Notes under the pieces: model-generated | Databases searched by the model: none | What the model was told of the DNA's origin: nothing | Seen by the model: the letters and a program-made list of their open reading frames with translations, nothing else | Part shown: one piece after another, positions 29,872 to 40,107 of the stretch | Numbering within the stretch: the first letter of the stretch is position 1 | Layout of the letters: the number at the start of each line of letters is the position of its first letter | Made by a program: the position numbers and the translations under genes | NCBI GenBank assembly: GCA_963666415.2 | Contig: CAXXPD010000003.1 | Span: 3,906,001-3,970,000 of the forward strand | Source of the DNA: Bin87 sp963666415 | GTDB taxonomy: Bacteria; Chloroflexota; Dehalococcoidia; Lucifugimonadales; UBA3495 | Direction: 5' to 3' | Length of the DNA: 64,000 nt

Positions 29872-31273
29872 GGGGTAAAATAGGCCATTATCCGGTGAGG
29901 GGGTGCGGCGGTGACGGCGCGTGAAGAGGAACTGGCGGAAGTGGCCCACTGGGCCGAAGGGATTGAGCAGGTTCATTCCTGCATTGCCGGACGGTGCCGG
30001 CGCCCTGAGCCTCGCCGGCGGGTACTGGACTACTTGCGGGGACTGGTCAGCTCGGTCGAGCGCAAGAACGGGTGGCAACTGGCGGAGCAGGCGGGGGATG
30101 CCACACCCGACGGGGTGCAGCGCCTGCTGTCCACCTATCGCTGGGATGCGGACCTGGTTCGCGATGACCTCAGGGACTACGTGGTCGAGCAGCTGGGCGC
30201 CGCCGACGGGGTGCTGGTGGTGGACGAGACCGGCTTCCTCAAGAAGGGGAGCAAGTCGGTGGGAGTGCAGCGGCAGTACAGCGGCACGGCGGGGCGGATT
30301 GAAAACTGTCAGATCGGGGTATTTCTGGCCTACGCTGGCGCCAGGGGAAGAACCCTGCTGGACCGGGAACTGTATCTGCCTCAAGTATGGGCTGAGGACT
30401 GGGAGCGGAGGAAGGAGGCCGGAGTTCCGGGAGATGTTTCCTTTCGGACCAAGCCCCGGTTAGCCCAGGAGATGCTGGAACGGGCGCTGGAAGCGGGAGT
30501 TCCCTTTGCCTGGGTTACTGGGGATGCGGTCTACGGCAGCGACCGCCGCCTGCGGATGTGGCTGGAGCAGAAAGGGATGTCCCACGTGCTGGCCATCAAG
30601 AGCAACGAGCAGCTGTGGGTCTGGCCGGAAAAGGGCCCCCGCCAAGTGAGGGCGGACCGGTTAGCTGCGCTGGTTGATGCATCGCATTGGCAACGGCGCA
30701 GCGCGGGCGATGGCGCCAAGGGTCCCAGGGTTTACGATTGGGCCAGGGTGGAGCTACGGCCCCTGAAGGAACCGGGCAAGGGCTACTGGCTGCTGGCCCG
30801 GCGCAGCGTCACCAAGCCAGGGGAGTTGGCCTATTACGTGTGCTTTGGCCTCGAAGGAACCACCCTGGAGGAACTGGTGAGGATAGCTGGCGCCCGCTGG
30901 GCCATCGAGGAATGCTTTGAGGAGGCCAAAGGCCAGGTGGGGCTGGACCAGTATGAAGTGCGCAAGTGGGACGGCTGGCGCCGGCACATCACCCTGGCCA
31001 TGCTGGCCCAGGCCTTTCTGGCGGTGGCTCGGCATCAGGCGGCCCAGGGGGGATCGGGTAAAAAGGGGGCTGCCTCGAAGGGGAGGAAGGGCTGATACCG
31101 ATGACGGTGCCCGAGGTGCGCCGATTGCTCTGCCGGCTGGTCTGGACGCCCTCCCTCCCGGTGGATTTGGTGTTGGCCTGGTCTCGGTGGAGACGCCGAC
31201 ATCAGGCCAGAGCCCAGCGTTGTCATTATCAACGCCGCCTCAAACTTCTGGCATCATATGTGCGACTGTAGTA
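29853..31273 (+). mobile_element. IS701-family element A
   Basis: The 1421-base element has terminal inverted repeats starting TACTACAGTCGCA at both ends. The right flank is CTAG. The original left flank, read across the adjacent IS5, is CTAA. IS701 elements duplicate a 4-base YTAR, so the target copies differ by one base. IS5 later landed exactly at the left junction. Confidence 0.8.
29911..31095 (+). CDS. IS701-family transposase, C-terminal tail frameshifted
   Basis: The 394-residue protein has IS701 features: LVVDETGFLKKGSKSVGVQRQYSG-type block (residues about 100-127), VTGDAVYGSDRRLR, and ARWAIEECFEEAKGQVGLDQYEVR, giving D, D and E. After codon 394 a stop appears, but the next frame continues with a family-typical tail (LIPMTVPEVRRLL, then VLAWSRWRRRHQARA) to a stop at 31271. 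One G missing from a short G-run near 31080 explains this. The catalytic domain is complete, so activity may remain. The start at 29911 is GTG, preceded by GGTGAGGGGGTGCGGC. Confidence 0.82.
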   Translation: MTAREEELAEVAHWAEGIEQVHSCIAGRCRRPEPRRRVLDYLRGLVSSVERKNGWQLAEQAGDATPDGVQRLLSTYRWDADLVRDDLRDYVVEQLGAADGVLVVDETGFLKKGSKSVGVQRQYSGTAGRIENCQIGVFLAYAGARGRTLLDRELYLPQVWAEDWERRKEAGVPGDVSFRTKPRLAQEMLERALEAGVPFAWVTGDAVYGSDRRLRMWLEQKGMSHVLAIKSNEQLWVWPEKGPRQVRADRLAALVDASHWQRRSAGDGAKGPRVYDWARVELRPLKEPGKGYWLLARRSVTKPGELAYYVCFGLEGTTLEELVRIAGARWAIEECFEEAKGQVGLDQYEVRKWDGWRRHITLAMLAQAFLAVARHQAAQGGSGKKGAASKGRKG

Positions 31274-31699
31274 CTAGAGGACTTGCTGGTGCTGACCGCG
31301 TTGGCACGCGAGGGTCGGATGACGGCGCTCAACGCAGCTGCGGTCCTGCAGAGGGAGGAGGTCGCAGCGCAGGATGTCCTGAAACGGTTGGAAGGGCGAA
31401 GCCTGGTTTTTGGGCAGGGCACCAGGCAGCGGCGTTGGTACCAATTGTCGGAGGACGCGGCCCGGCGAATCGGCGACGGTGCGGGTGACCAGCGGTGACG
31501 TGTTCAACCCGCCGGGCATGGCGACCTGGTGCGCCGGTACGTTGAGGAGCATGGTTCCATTTCACGTACGATCGCGGCCAATCTATGCGACATCACGTAT
31601 CCCCAGGCCTACCGACTGCTGAACCGGCTGGTGTCCGAGGCAGCCTTACGTCGCGTGGGAAGCCGCGGCCGTAATGTCCGCTATGAGAAAAACGAATAG
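31274..31699 (+). pseudogene. Winged-helix DNA-binding remnant cut by IS701 and carrying an in-frame TGA
   Basis: The frame resumes right after IS701 and encodes two winged-helix-like segments. The first contains LEDLLVLTALAREGRM and VLKRLEGRSLVFGQG. The second contains GSISRTIAANLCDI and QAYRLLNRLVSEAALRRVG. They resemble the C-terminal region of AlbA_2-type ATP-binding regulators. A TGA at 31496-31498 lies between them with no change of frame. Removing IS5 and IS701 joins this frame to MAAPCF starting at ATG 28966, so the gene may once have begun 40 bases after addA. Whether it was a stand-alone regulator or the tail of a larger protein is unclear. Confidence 0.6.
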
Positions 31700-31738
31700 A
31701 AAAGCACGGCGTGCCTTTTTAACGCACGTTGTGCTTTT
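31700..31738 (+). terminator. Hairpin terminator after the winged-helix remnant
   Basis: AAAAGCACGGCGTGC and GCACGTTGTGCTTTT form a 15-base stem with two mismatches around a 9-base loop. It starts one base after the stop at 31699 and ends in TTTT. The A and T runs on both sides mean it could stop transcription from either direction. Confidence 0.65.
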
Positions 31739-31871
31739 AATAGCATGCGGGATCGACGCTCACGACGAATTGAGTGGATGTCGTCATCGGAGCCTTGACT
31801 GTCGTAGACACCGGGTTAACCGGGCGCCGGCCTTGTTGAGAAGCCCGATTAACAACCTGTGAGATGATGAA

Positions 31872-33325
31872 CTCGGCTTTGTACAATCAAGCGGCATAGG
31901 CTAGCGTGTCGAGCATCCTGTGGTACAAGAGGCGCGGGACTTTTATCGATTCGTGCTCGCGCTCGGACGGCATAAAAGTTCCCTGCTGCACCCAGAGGTG
32001 TCGTCTGACCAGGGCGATGGCGTCGGCGAAGGAAGGGCTGGTTTTGTCATACCACGCCGCGGTGCGCGGCGCCATGCCGCCACGCTGTTCGATCAGGATA
32101 TCCGCCGCCAGCGTCACCACGCTGAACAGGCCAAAGAGCGCGGGGGTGGTTCGGGCGATGGCTCGTTCCGACCACTGGCGCTGGGTTTCCACGCCCAGGT
32201 GAGCCCGCAGCTCCTCAAAGGTCACCTCGACCTGCCAGCGCAGCAGATACCACTGCAGTATCCGCAGGGGTTCCGCCTCGGTGTCGGTGCATAGCAAAGC
32301 ATAGGGCCCGCGGCGCTCCTCCAGGTATCTGATGACGACCCAACGTATGGGAAGGCGCGGCGGCCCGCCGTGGTACCACAGCGCTACGCCCGAAGCGAGC
32401 TCGACCCTGGCGGTACTGCCGTCGGAACCGGTGGCACGGTAGGGAATCCATTGTGTAGCGGGATCGTCCAGCACCGCCGTGGGACTGGGCAATCGCGCGC
32501 CGACCACCCGGGGCCGCCCGATCTGGCCGGGCCGCCGCGGTGGCGCGGGCTGGTACCGGGACGCGTCCTTGCGCAGTTTGGTGACGACGACAATCGGCTT
32601 TGACATACTCTGGCAATGCCGCAGGAACTCGCGCTTGGCGTAGCCGCCATCGGCCACCACCACCAGGTCCCGGTCCGGCAGCCACCGGCGCAGGCAGACC
32701 AGCATCTGCTGGGCGTAGTCGGTGAACGTCTTGTGCCGGCGACCTTTGCGCCGGTCGTAGCGGGCCGACACCACCAGCGCGGTCAAAAACGGTAGCGCCC
32801 AGTGTCGACCCGCCCATCCGATACGCGTCAGCAACATCAGGCTCACCCATTGCAATCCGGGGGTCATCACCACCTGGTCGTCCTTGGACCGCACCGGATC
32901 CCGATACCGTCCCTTGGCCGCAATCTTCCGGCCCCAGCGTCGTTCCACCGTCTCGTCAATGCCGAACACCAACGGCTCGGTGGATGAACCAAGGCGCCCG
33001 GCCACCAGCAGCAACAGCACCCGGCTCAGTTGCAGCGGCGACCATCGGGCACGGTTGAGCACGTGGTGATAGATGGCGAAGTCGCCGTGCTGCCCAATCC
33101 CCAGGATGTTGAGGGCGGAGGACACGGTGCGCTTGCCGGGAGACAGGATCGCTCCCATGGCCAGGAGTTGGGCTTTGCGCCAGGTCCTGGGGTCAAACAG
33201 GTGCTCAAAGGGCAGCAGCAGGGTTACTATGACTGCGGGCAGGGTAGGCATACTCGACCTCTTTTGGTGATTTGGTCGAGCTTACCCTGTTCTTATAATT
33301 TATCTAGCTTTTGTACAAAGTCGAG
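31872..33325 (-). mobile_element. Third copy of the IS4-like element, single, inverted
   Basis: The copy is 1454 bases, identical in length to the two copies near 3-6 kb, with the same 15-base inverted repeats. A perfect 8-base target duplication ATGATGAA flanks it (31864-31871 and 33326-33333). It sits immediately upstream of the PD-(D/E)XK remnant and would separate that gene from its promoter. Confidence 0.95.
31887..33251 (-). CDS. IS4-like DDE transposase, copy 3
   Basis: This 454-residue transposase is unbroken and nearly identical to the copies at 3179 and 4642. The one noticed residue change is Phe for Val in KTFTDYAQQ. It shares SKPIVVVTK with copy 2. All catalytic landmarks are kept, so the element is probably still mobile. 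It lies on the opposite strand to the dimer, so recombination between them could invert the 26 kb between. Confidence 0.9.
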   Translation of the reverse strand: MPTLPAVIVTLLLPFEHLFDPRTWRKAQLLAMGAILSPGKRTVSSALNILGIGQHGDFAIYHHVLNRARWSPLQLSRVLLLLVAGRLGSSTEPLVFGIDETVERRWGRKIAAKGRYRDPVRSKDDQVVMTPGLQWVSLMLLTRIGWAGRHWALPFLTALVVSARYDRRKGRRHKTFTDYAQQMLVCLRRWLPDRDLVVVADGGYAKREFLRHCQSMSKPIVVVTKLRKDASRYQPAPPRRPGQIGRPRVVGARLPSPTAVLDDPATQWIPYRATGSDGSTARVELASGVALWYHGGPPRLPIRWVVIRYLEERRGPYALLCTDTEAEPLRILQWYLLRWQVEVTFEELRAHLGVETQRQWSERAIARTTPALFGLFSVVTLAADILIEQRGGMAPRTAAWYDKTSPSFADAIALVRRHLWVQQGTFMPSEREHESIKVPRLLYHRMLDTLAYAA

Positions 33326-33336
33326 ATGATGAAGTC

Positions 33337-33728
33337 ATGGCGAATATGAAACTGGTTCAAGCCGTCGAGGCCTACTTCACCGATTTGCGGATGGTGCTGG
33401 CGTCCGGCGCTGATACCGACGAGCGTTCTCTTTATGGGCCGCTGGCCAACCTGCTGAACGCGGTGGGCGGCACTCTGAGGCCCAAGGTTTCTGTGTGCAG
33501 GAGTTGGCCGACCAAGGTGCCGGGCATCCTGATTTTGGCCTGTATTCGGCTCGGCAGGTGCAGTGGGGCAGGAAACGGGAAGGGCAGGTTCCCGAGTGCG
33601 GCGTGGTGGAGGTCAAGTCGGTTGACAATGACGCGTGGTTGACCGCCGAAAGCCTTCAGATGAGCCGCTACTGTGAGCGCTATCGGATCGTATCGGCCTC
33701 GCTGCTTGGAAATGTGGGAACAGAAGAA
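33337..33728 (+). pseudogene. N-terminal nuclease-domain remnant of a type ISP/IIG-like restriction enzyme
   Basis: The sequence starts at ATG 33337 (MANMKLVQAVEAYFTDLR) and matches the opening domain of single-chain restriction-methylase enzymes. It carries GHPDFGLYSARQVQ followed by VVEVKS, a PD-(D/E)XK pattern. One T is missing from the TTTT expected near 33488, so the first 50 residues are in a different frame from the rest. The domain ends abruptly after about 128 residues and runs, in frame, into the SIR2 gene. The helicase, methylase and specificity parts are absent. It may be debris or a real N-terminal fusion broken by one base. Confidence 0.7.
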
Positions 33729-36700
33729 ATGTCGCCATCTGAGTTAGTTCCTGATCAAAGCCACCTTGACCAAGTCCGTGACGCTCTATGGAGCCGGCCA
33801 GGTAACGGTGCCACTGTCATGGTGGGAAGCGGATTCAGCAAATGCGCTGCGATCGCACAACCTGGAGCTGACCCCCTTCCGCTGTGGCAAGACCTGACGA
33901 CTGAGATGGCCAAGCGCTTGTATTCCAAGTCCGCTGACAACCCCTTGCGGTGTGCACAGGAATTCGCCTCTTCGTTCGGGCGTACCAACCTGCACGGTTT
34001 TTTGCAAGGCCAAGTCAGGGACCAAGACTTCGCGCCTGGCGCAATGCATTCACGGCTGCTGAAGCTTCCGTGGCGCGACGTATTCACCACGAACTGGGAC
34101 ACCCTACTGGAGAGAACGATGTCTCAGGTCGTGGTTCCCGCTTACAGCGTCGTGGTAGATATGAACCAACTTCCGCTGGCCAGTCAGCCACGCATTATGA
34201 AACTGCACGGTTCTCTGCCAGCTCAGTTCCCACTGATCTGCACTGAGGAAGACTATCGAACGTACCCGGTTAAGTTCGCTCCATTCGTCAACACGGTGCA
34301 ACAGGCAATGATGGAAACCGCGTTCTGCCTGATTGGATTCTCTGGCGACGATCCAAATTTTCTGCACTGGTCTGGTTGGGTGAGAGACAACTTGGGTTCC
34401 GCGACGCCAAAGATATACCTAGTGGGATGGCTGGACTTATCGGTGCACAAGCGCAGGATGCTGGAAGAGCGAGGCATCGTACCCGTTGATCTGGCACATC
34501 ATCCCAATGCTCGGCAGTGGCCAGACCATCTGCGGTACAGCTACGCCATCGATTGGATCCTACACTCCTTGGAACGTGGACGTCCCTATGATCTCAAGGC
34601 TTGGCCTTTGCGCCCTACAGAGCAGATTGGAACACCGCCCACCTATCTGGACCCAGTGATTAAGGTCGTGTCGGAACTGCCGAAACAGGAGCTGTCTTGG
34701 AACTCACAAGTGGGTCCGAGAGACCAACAAGAACGTGTGAAGAGAATCATCTCTGCTTGGACTCATAACCGGCGGATGTATCCCGGATGGCTGGTGTTTC
34801 CAGACGGAAGGGAACGGGAATTTCTCAGGTATTCCACTAATGAATGGGAGAGAGCAATCCTGAATTCTCTGCCACTCTTGAGTATCGTGGAACGCCTCGA
34901 TGCGGTTCGTGAACTGGTGTGGCGGCGAGAGTTGCTGCTGGAACCAATTTCGAGCGAAATTGAGGTGGTGGCCGCTGCTATTTTGGGGTCGATAGATTGC
35001 CACAACCGTACTGTGGATGGCGCTGAAGGCGAGGGGATCGTCTGGAGTGAGGTTCGCGAGACGTGGCGCGAGGTTGCACTGACCCTCGTGACGGCCGCGC
35101 GATTCCGCTTCGACCGACACCTGTTCAGCCAACGTATTGATGCTCTGGCCAATTTCGTCAACGACCATCCTGATGTCGGCCATCGTATCCGGCACGAACG
35201 ATGCCTTTGGGCTCTGTACTCGATGGACTTTGAGACATTGAACGCATTGGTCGAAGAATGGTATGTCGAGGATGACGACCCGTTCTGGCTGATCCGCAAA
35301 GCCGCCATGTTGTGGGAATTAGACCGAAACCGTGAGGCAGCGGACCAAGTCAGAAGGTCTCTCGCAAAGATTAGATCTCAAAATCAGTTGGGCACAGACA
35401 TATTTAGTGCGTCGCGCGAGAGTTGGGCGCTATGGTCCGAGGTGACTTTGGATAACGAATCGGTCACTCGCAACAGGTGGGCTGAACTTGCTCGTCTGAA
35501 ATGCGATGCCCTGATGGAAAAGGAGCACATCAAAAACGTATTGGGCCGTAGCTCTGATAAGGAAGACGCACCGGATTTTGATCTCGGTAGTAGACGGACC
35601 ACACGGATCACCTTCAGCAACGCGAATGTGACCCGGCACCTACCGGCATACCGGGCGGTCCGTTTATCTGAAGTAGCTGGGTTGCCTAGGGTGACGGATC
35701 ACGGCACCCTAATACCCATGGCGGTGGCTGGCGATATATTGAAAATGGCGTCGGACGACCTAGCATCACATAGCCCTGAGCTAGCTGTGCGGCTGGTCTT
35801 GCGCAGTTGCAACTACGACGAGGACATAGTCCTGAAGAGGGTCCTTTCTCGAATTCGTGTAGCGCGTATGCCGGTTGAGGTCGCCGATAAACTGGCTGAA
35901 GATTGTTTTAAGCTGATCGATCACGGTCTAAAGCAGGGCTGGCCTGATCGGATTCGGGTTGGAATGGAGGTGTTATCTAGGCTTGTGGTGCGGATGAAAC
36001 CCGAATCAGTCCTCAATGTTTTCCCCAAATCAATGGAGTACTACGCCAATCGGCAAGATACAGTCGCCAGCCATCCTTGGCTGTCAAAGGCATTGGGAAG
36101 CCTCCTACAAAGAAGTTGGGACGCTCTACCGCGCGTCGAGCGAATTGGCCGAGCGCTTGATGTTATGGCTGCGGCCATCGTCGGCGTGGACGGTTTTCAA
36201 GTCTCAGCCTTCAGCTGGCATCCAGACCCGGGGGAACTGTTGACCGGTGTGCGAAAAGCAGTTTTGCCAGAACGTAACAGTGAGAATGAGAGCAAATGGC
36301 AAAACTTCGCTAAATTGGTGGCGCGTGGGTTAGAGACAGGCGGCGAAGCTCGCAGACGGGCAGCAATACGCTACATGGGCGTAGCGTATCAAAACAGACT
36401 AACCGAAGCTGAAACTGCAACGATAATCAGCGCTTTGTGGGCCGAGGAGTACACCCCGGCCGATACACTGCCGGGTAACACCGATCTTTACGATTGGGCG
36501 TTCTTGGTTATACCCGAACCAGAACTTGGCATTGCCGATGCGCGGTTTCGAATGAAGTGGTTGCCCGCTGACCTTGGGGATATGCAATTTTGCATACCCG
36601 ACACTGGCGGGATGATCTCAATATCGTCCGGAGACGAACGCAGGGTAACAGGCAGGGTAGAGGATGTGCTATGGAACTTGGGGGCTGCTCTCAGCGGCCT

Positions 36701-37487
36701 TCGAGAATACGGTAGGGCGTTTGAACTCGATGACCACGAACGGGACCGTATAGTTCAACTTGTGGAGCGCTGGATAGATCACGAGGTCGAATCGCATCCA
36801 AATCCGATGCTGCAGGAAGAGATACACCGATCCAATCTGTCGGCGATCGACGGGCTGGCGTCCATCTTGTGGGAAATGGAGGTACCTGAGGCGGTTTGCG
36901 GGCGATTTTTCGACAAGATCAAGAGGTTAGACGAGTTGGGAACTCCGGCATTTGAGTTGACGGGTGGGTTGGTGCAAATCATGCCAGATCGTACGGACGA
37001 GTTGATATCGTGGCTGAGGAGAGGATTGGCATCTGATGATGGTGATACGGTCCAGAGTGCTCTGGCGGGCTTGGGTTCTTGGCTCCGCAGAGCTACTAAG
37101 GACGACGCAGCCCTTCACCAACCTACTCAAGACCTCATCCGTGAGATTGGCTTGATAATCACTGCCAGACGTAGAGAGGCTCTGGCACACGCCTTGGACT
37201 TCGCCACAATGGTGTTTGATGTAGGGAGTGAAGAATTCAGAGAAGTCATTCAAGAATACGTCTTGCAAGGCCTGGATTACCTGGCGACGGAACTGGATTA
37301 TGAACGCGAGCACAATGATGCTGAAGAGGTGCCGTTGCTGAGACTCCGGTGCGCACATTTGGCTTTGTCTATGGCAAGATCTGGCTTACGGTCACATGAC
37401 GTCGTTGCTAAATGGTTAAAGATCGCGGCGAACGATCCTCTGCCTGAGGTGCGTCAATCTGTCGAACGCGAACCGGTTTACGAATAG
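33729..37487 (+). CDS. Large SIR2-domain protein, probable NAD-depleting phage-defence effector
   Basis: From the ATG at 33729 the protein has 1252 residues. The SIR2-like domain shows VMVGSGFSKCA near 32, FTTNWDTLLE near 120, the catalytic KLHGS near 158 and LIGFSGDDPNF near 202. The remaining 850 or so residues are helical and repeat-like, with no recognised domain. This architecture recalls defence SIR2 proteins such as DSR1/DSR2, which hydrolyse NAD when the C-terminal part senses a phage protein. The frame is open upstream to 33495 through the nuclease remnant, so a fusion protein is also possible. The ATG at 33729 is preferred only because it starts just before the SIR2 domain; its ribosome-binding site is weak. 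It lies inside the defence island with no partner gene. Confidence 0.82.
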   Translation: MSPSELVPDQSHLDQVRDALWSRPGNGATVMVGSGFSKCAAIAQPGADPLPLWQDLTTEMAKRLYSKSADNPLRCAQEFASSFGRTNLHGFLQGQVRDQDFAPGAMHSRLLKLPWRDVFTTNWDTLLERTMSQVVVPAYSVVVDMNQLPLASQPRIMKLHGSLPAQFPLICTEEDYRTYPVKFAPFVNTVQQAMMETAFCLIGFSGDDPNFLHWSGWVRDNLGSATPKIYLVGWLDLSVHKRRMLEERGIVPVDLAHHPNARQWPDHLRYSYAIDWILHSLERGRPYDLKAWPLRPTEQIGTPPTYLDPVIKVVSELPKQELSWNSQVGPRDQQERVKRIISAWTHNRRMYPGWLVFPDGREREFLRYSTNEWERAILNSLPLLSIVERLDAVRELVWRRELLLEPISSEIEVVAAAILGSIDCHNRTVDGAEGEGIVWSEVRETWREVALTLVTAARFRFDRHLFSQRIDALANFVNDHPDVGHRIRHERCLWALYSMDFETLNALVEEWYVEDDDPFWLIRKAAMLWELDRNREAADQVRRSLAKIRSQNQLGTDIFSASRESWALWSEVTLDNESVTRNRWAELARLKCDALMEKEHIKNVLGRSSDKEDAPDFDLGSRRTTRITFSNANVTRHLPAYRAVRLSEVAGLPRVTDHGTLIPMAVAGDILKMASDDLASHSPELAVRLVLRSCNYDEDIVLKRVLSRIRVARMPVEVADKLAEDCFKLIDHGLKQGWPDRIRVGMEVLSRLVVRMKPESVLNVFPKSMEYYANRQDTVASHPWLSKALGSLLQRSWDALPRVERIGRALDVMAAAIVGVDGFQVSAFSWHPDPGELLTGVRKAVLPERNSENESKWQNFAKLVARGLETGGEARRRAAIRYMGVAYQNRLTEAETATIISALWAEEYTPADTLPGNTDLYDWAFLVIPEPELGIADARFRMKWLPADLGDMQFCIPDTGGMISISSGDERRVTGRVEDVLWNLGAALSGLREYGRAFELDDHERDRIVQLVERWIDHEVESHPNPMLQEEIHRSNLSAIDGLASILWEMEVPEAVCGRFFDKIKRLDELGTPAFELTGGLVQIMPDRTDELISWLRRGLASDDGDTVQSALAGLGSWLRRATKDDAALHQPTQDLIREIGLIITARRREALAHALDFATMVFDVGSEEFREVIQEYVLQGLDYLATELDYEREHNDAEEVPLLRLRCAHLALSMARSGLRSHDVVAKWLKIAANDPLPEVRQSVEREPVYE

Positions 37488-37527
37488 CATATGAAGTTTG
37501 GGTGCAGGATCATAATAAGTGAGGTAA

Positions 37528-38142
37528 TCACAGATACCGCAAAGCCGACCCAGCGGACTCGCCGCGGGTGTAGCGGCCGACCATGCCGCCGCCCTGCTTT
37601 CAGCGTCCCTGGCGCTCGATCTCATGGGTGGGCGCGCCGTTCTGGGCCATGCGACGGGCCATGCCCACCCGTCCGCTGTGGCCGCTGAAGAATTCCCAGT
37701 CGGCCAGCCCTGCGGCTTTGGCGATCACCTTCACCCGCCGGGCGATCTGCGATTCGGAAAGCCCGAACACCTTCACCTCATCGCCAGCACCCGCCGGCCG
37801 GATGGCGTCCAGCGCGTTCATGGCGGTGGGGGTGATGGCCACCACGGCGCCAGCAGCCTCCACGTCGGTCTTGGAGCGCACCACGGTGATGCGGCCGCTG
37901 CCGTCGTCCCAGCGCTGCACGTCGCCCCAGGTGAGAGACGAAGCCTCGGAGCGGCGGAGTCCGGCGTCGGATAGCGCCGCCACCAAAGCCCGGTTGAAAC
38001 GGGCCTGCTCCGCGGCCTGCTCCGCGGTTTAGAAGCCGCGGCGACGGGGCTGGAGGCGGTGAGCCGGATCACGGCCAGCACCTCGGCGGTGAGGGTGCCG
38101 GCCTTGCGCTGGGGTTTCGAAAGGTGCCCCCATTCCTTCAAG
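37528..38142 (-). pseudogene. Tyrosine recombinase remnant 1
   Basis: This is the catalytic part of a phage-type integrase. It includes LSDAGLRRSEASSLTWGDVQ with the first Arg, FSGHSGRVGMARRMAQNG with the His-x-x-Arg, and a final GRYTRGESAGSALRYL with the Tyr. A TGA at 37600-37602 replaces the Trp codon present in copy 2 (IERQGR then W). A frame break lies near 37986-38030, and the N-terminal core-binding region is missing. It is clearly homologous to the second copy at 43901. It abuts the tail of the HEPN-like gene. Confidence 0.82.
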
Positions 38143-38526
38143 CAATCAGAAATACCTGCTGCGAATCAGTTCGTTAATTGTTCTCTGAAGGTCTGCCAAC
38201 AAATTCTCATCAATCGTGTCCGTCCACCAGTGAGCGATGTCATCCCTGTACTCATTTAACTCCTTTAGGGTCTTCGTACCTGCCACAACTACGTTGTCAT
38301 TCCTGACATCCCCCTGGTAGCTCAGACATGTCGGTCCCGCCTCCGCCAACGACTGCCACAACCGCAAGTACTGGAGTCGCTGGTAGGGATCGTGTCATTG
38401 TTCAGGATCTATAGGCCAGTGAATTGGGAGTTTTTCAGGATCTACCCACCAGATTTTCAGGGTCATTAGGCCACTTTGGGAGCCACATCGGCGATCATTG
38501 CCGCACTTTGGAATTGAGGTGCAGCG

Positions 38527-40096
38527 ATGGCATACCGGGAGGTTTCCAGAATGGAAATACCAGAGATCATTCGCCGTTGGCAGGCGGGGGATAGCCAACG
38601 CAAGATTGCGTTGGGCACCGGCTTGTCGAGAGATACCATCGCCAAGTACGTGGCGGCAGCCCAAGAGGAGGGCATCGTTCGGGATGGGCTGGTTGCCACC
38701 GCGGAGCAGCTGAGCCGGCTGGCGACGATTGGGCAGCCGGGGCCGCGGCAGGCGGTGACGCCCGGGCAGGACCTGCTGGAGCCGTGGGCGGACCAGATTT
38801 ACCAGTGGCTCACCGGCGACCGGCTGCAGCTGACCCGCATCCGGGAGTTGCTGGCAGCGCGGGGGTGTCCGGTATCGTATCCGTCGTTGCGCCGCTTCGT
38901 TCTGAAGCGAACTGGCGGCGGCGCAGCCAGACCACGGTGCGCATGGAGGACACCGCGCCCGGGGAGGTGGCGGAGGTGGACTTCGGCCGGTTGGGCATGA
39001 TTGTGGACCCAGCGACAGGCCGCCGGCGGGCGGTGTGGGGGCTGATCATCGTGCTGGCTTACTCGCGGCACAGCTTCGTTTGGCCGATCCATGGGCAGAC
39101 GCTGGAGGACATCATCGCCGGACTGGAAGCGGCGTGGGTCTGCTTCGGCGGGGTGCCCCGCTATCTGGTCATCGACAATTGCCCGCCAGCGGTGGCGGGA
39201 CCAGACCCGCTGCATCCGCGCTTCACCAGAGGCTTCCTGGAATACTCGCAGCACCGGGGTTTCATCGCCGATGCGGCGCGGGTGCGGAAACCCAAGGACA
39301 AGCCCAAGGTGGAGCGTGGCGTGCAGTACGTCAGGGAGCGCTTCTTCAAGGGCGGCGATTTCCACGGGGTCTGCCCCACCTGAGGGCCGAAGCCCAGCGC
39401 TGGTGTCTCAGGGTGGCCGGAATGCGCATCCATGGCACCACTCGCCGGAAGCCCCTGGTGGTTTTCCAGGATGAGGAGCGCCACACCCTGCTGCCCTGGG
39501 ACGGCGAGCCCTACGAAATCGCCGACTGGCGCAATGCCAAGGTCCATCCCGACCATCACATCCAGTGTCAGCAGGCCCTGTATTCGGTGCCATCGGACCG
39601 GTGCCCGCCGCGTCAGCAGGTGGAAATCCGGCTGGGCAGCAAGCTGGTGCACATCTATCACCGGGGCCAGCTGATCAAGACCCACCTCCGCCAGCCCCAG
39701 GGCGGACGCTCCACCGATCCCGACGATTACCCCGCCGAGCTTTCCGCCTACACCACCAGAGCGCCGGATCGCATCCAGCGCAGCGCGGCGACACTGGGAC
39801 CGGCGGTGGGCGAATACGCTGAGCGTCTCTTCGACGGCCCCCTGCCCTGGGCCAAGATCCGGCAGGGACACAAGCTGCTGCGTCTGGGCGAGCGTTACAC
39901 GGCGCAGCGTCTGGACGCCGCCTGTCGTCGGGCCCTGGCCGTGGATCTCATCGACGTGCGCCGATTGGAACGCATCCTGGTGCAGGCCCTGGAACAGGAG
40001 GCCATGCCCCAGCTGCCCTTGCCCATGCCGCCGGGCCGCTTCGCCCGTCCCGGTAGCGTCTTCGCTTACACCGCATACCGCCGTCAGTCAGCATGA
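38527..40096 (+). pseudogene. istA: IS21 transposase IstA in three frames
   Basis: The N-terminal frame from 38527 has the helix-turn-helix (GDSQRKIALGTGLSRDTIAKY). A break near 38920 moves to a frame with the catalytic start (EVAEVDFGRLGM, then YLVIDNCPPA). A second break near 39378 moves to the C-terminal DNA-contact region (HTLLPWDGEPYEIADW) that ends at 40096. Both breaks are single-base shifts, so IstA is dead unless these are sequence errors. The stop overlaps an ATG at 40093. Confidence 0.88.
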
Positions 40097-40107
40097 GGAG
40101 ATTACCC

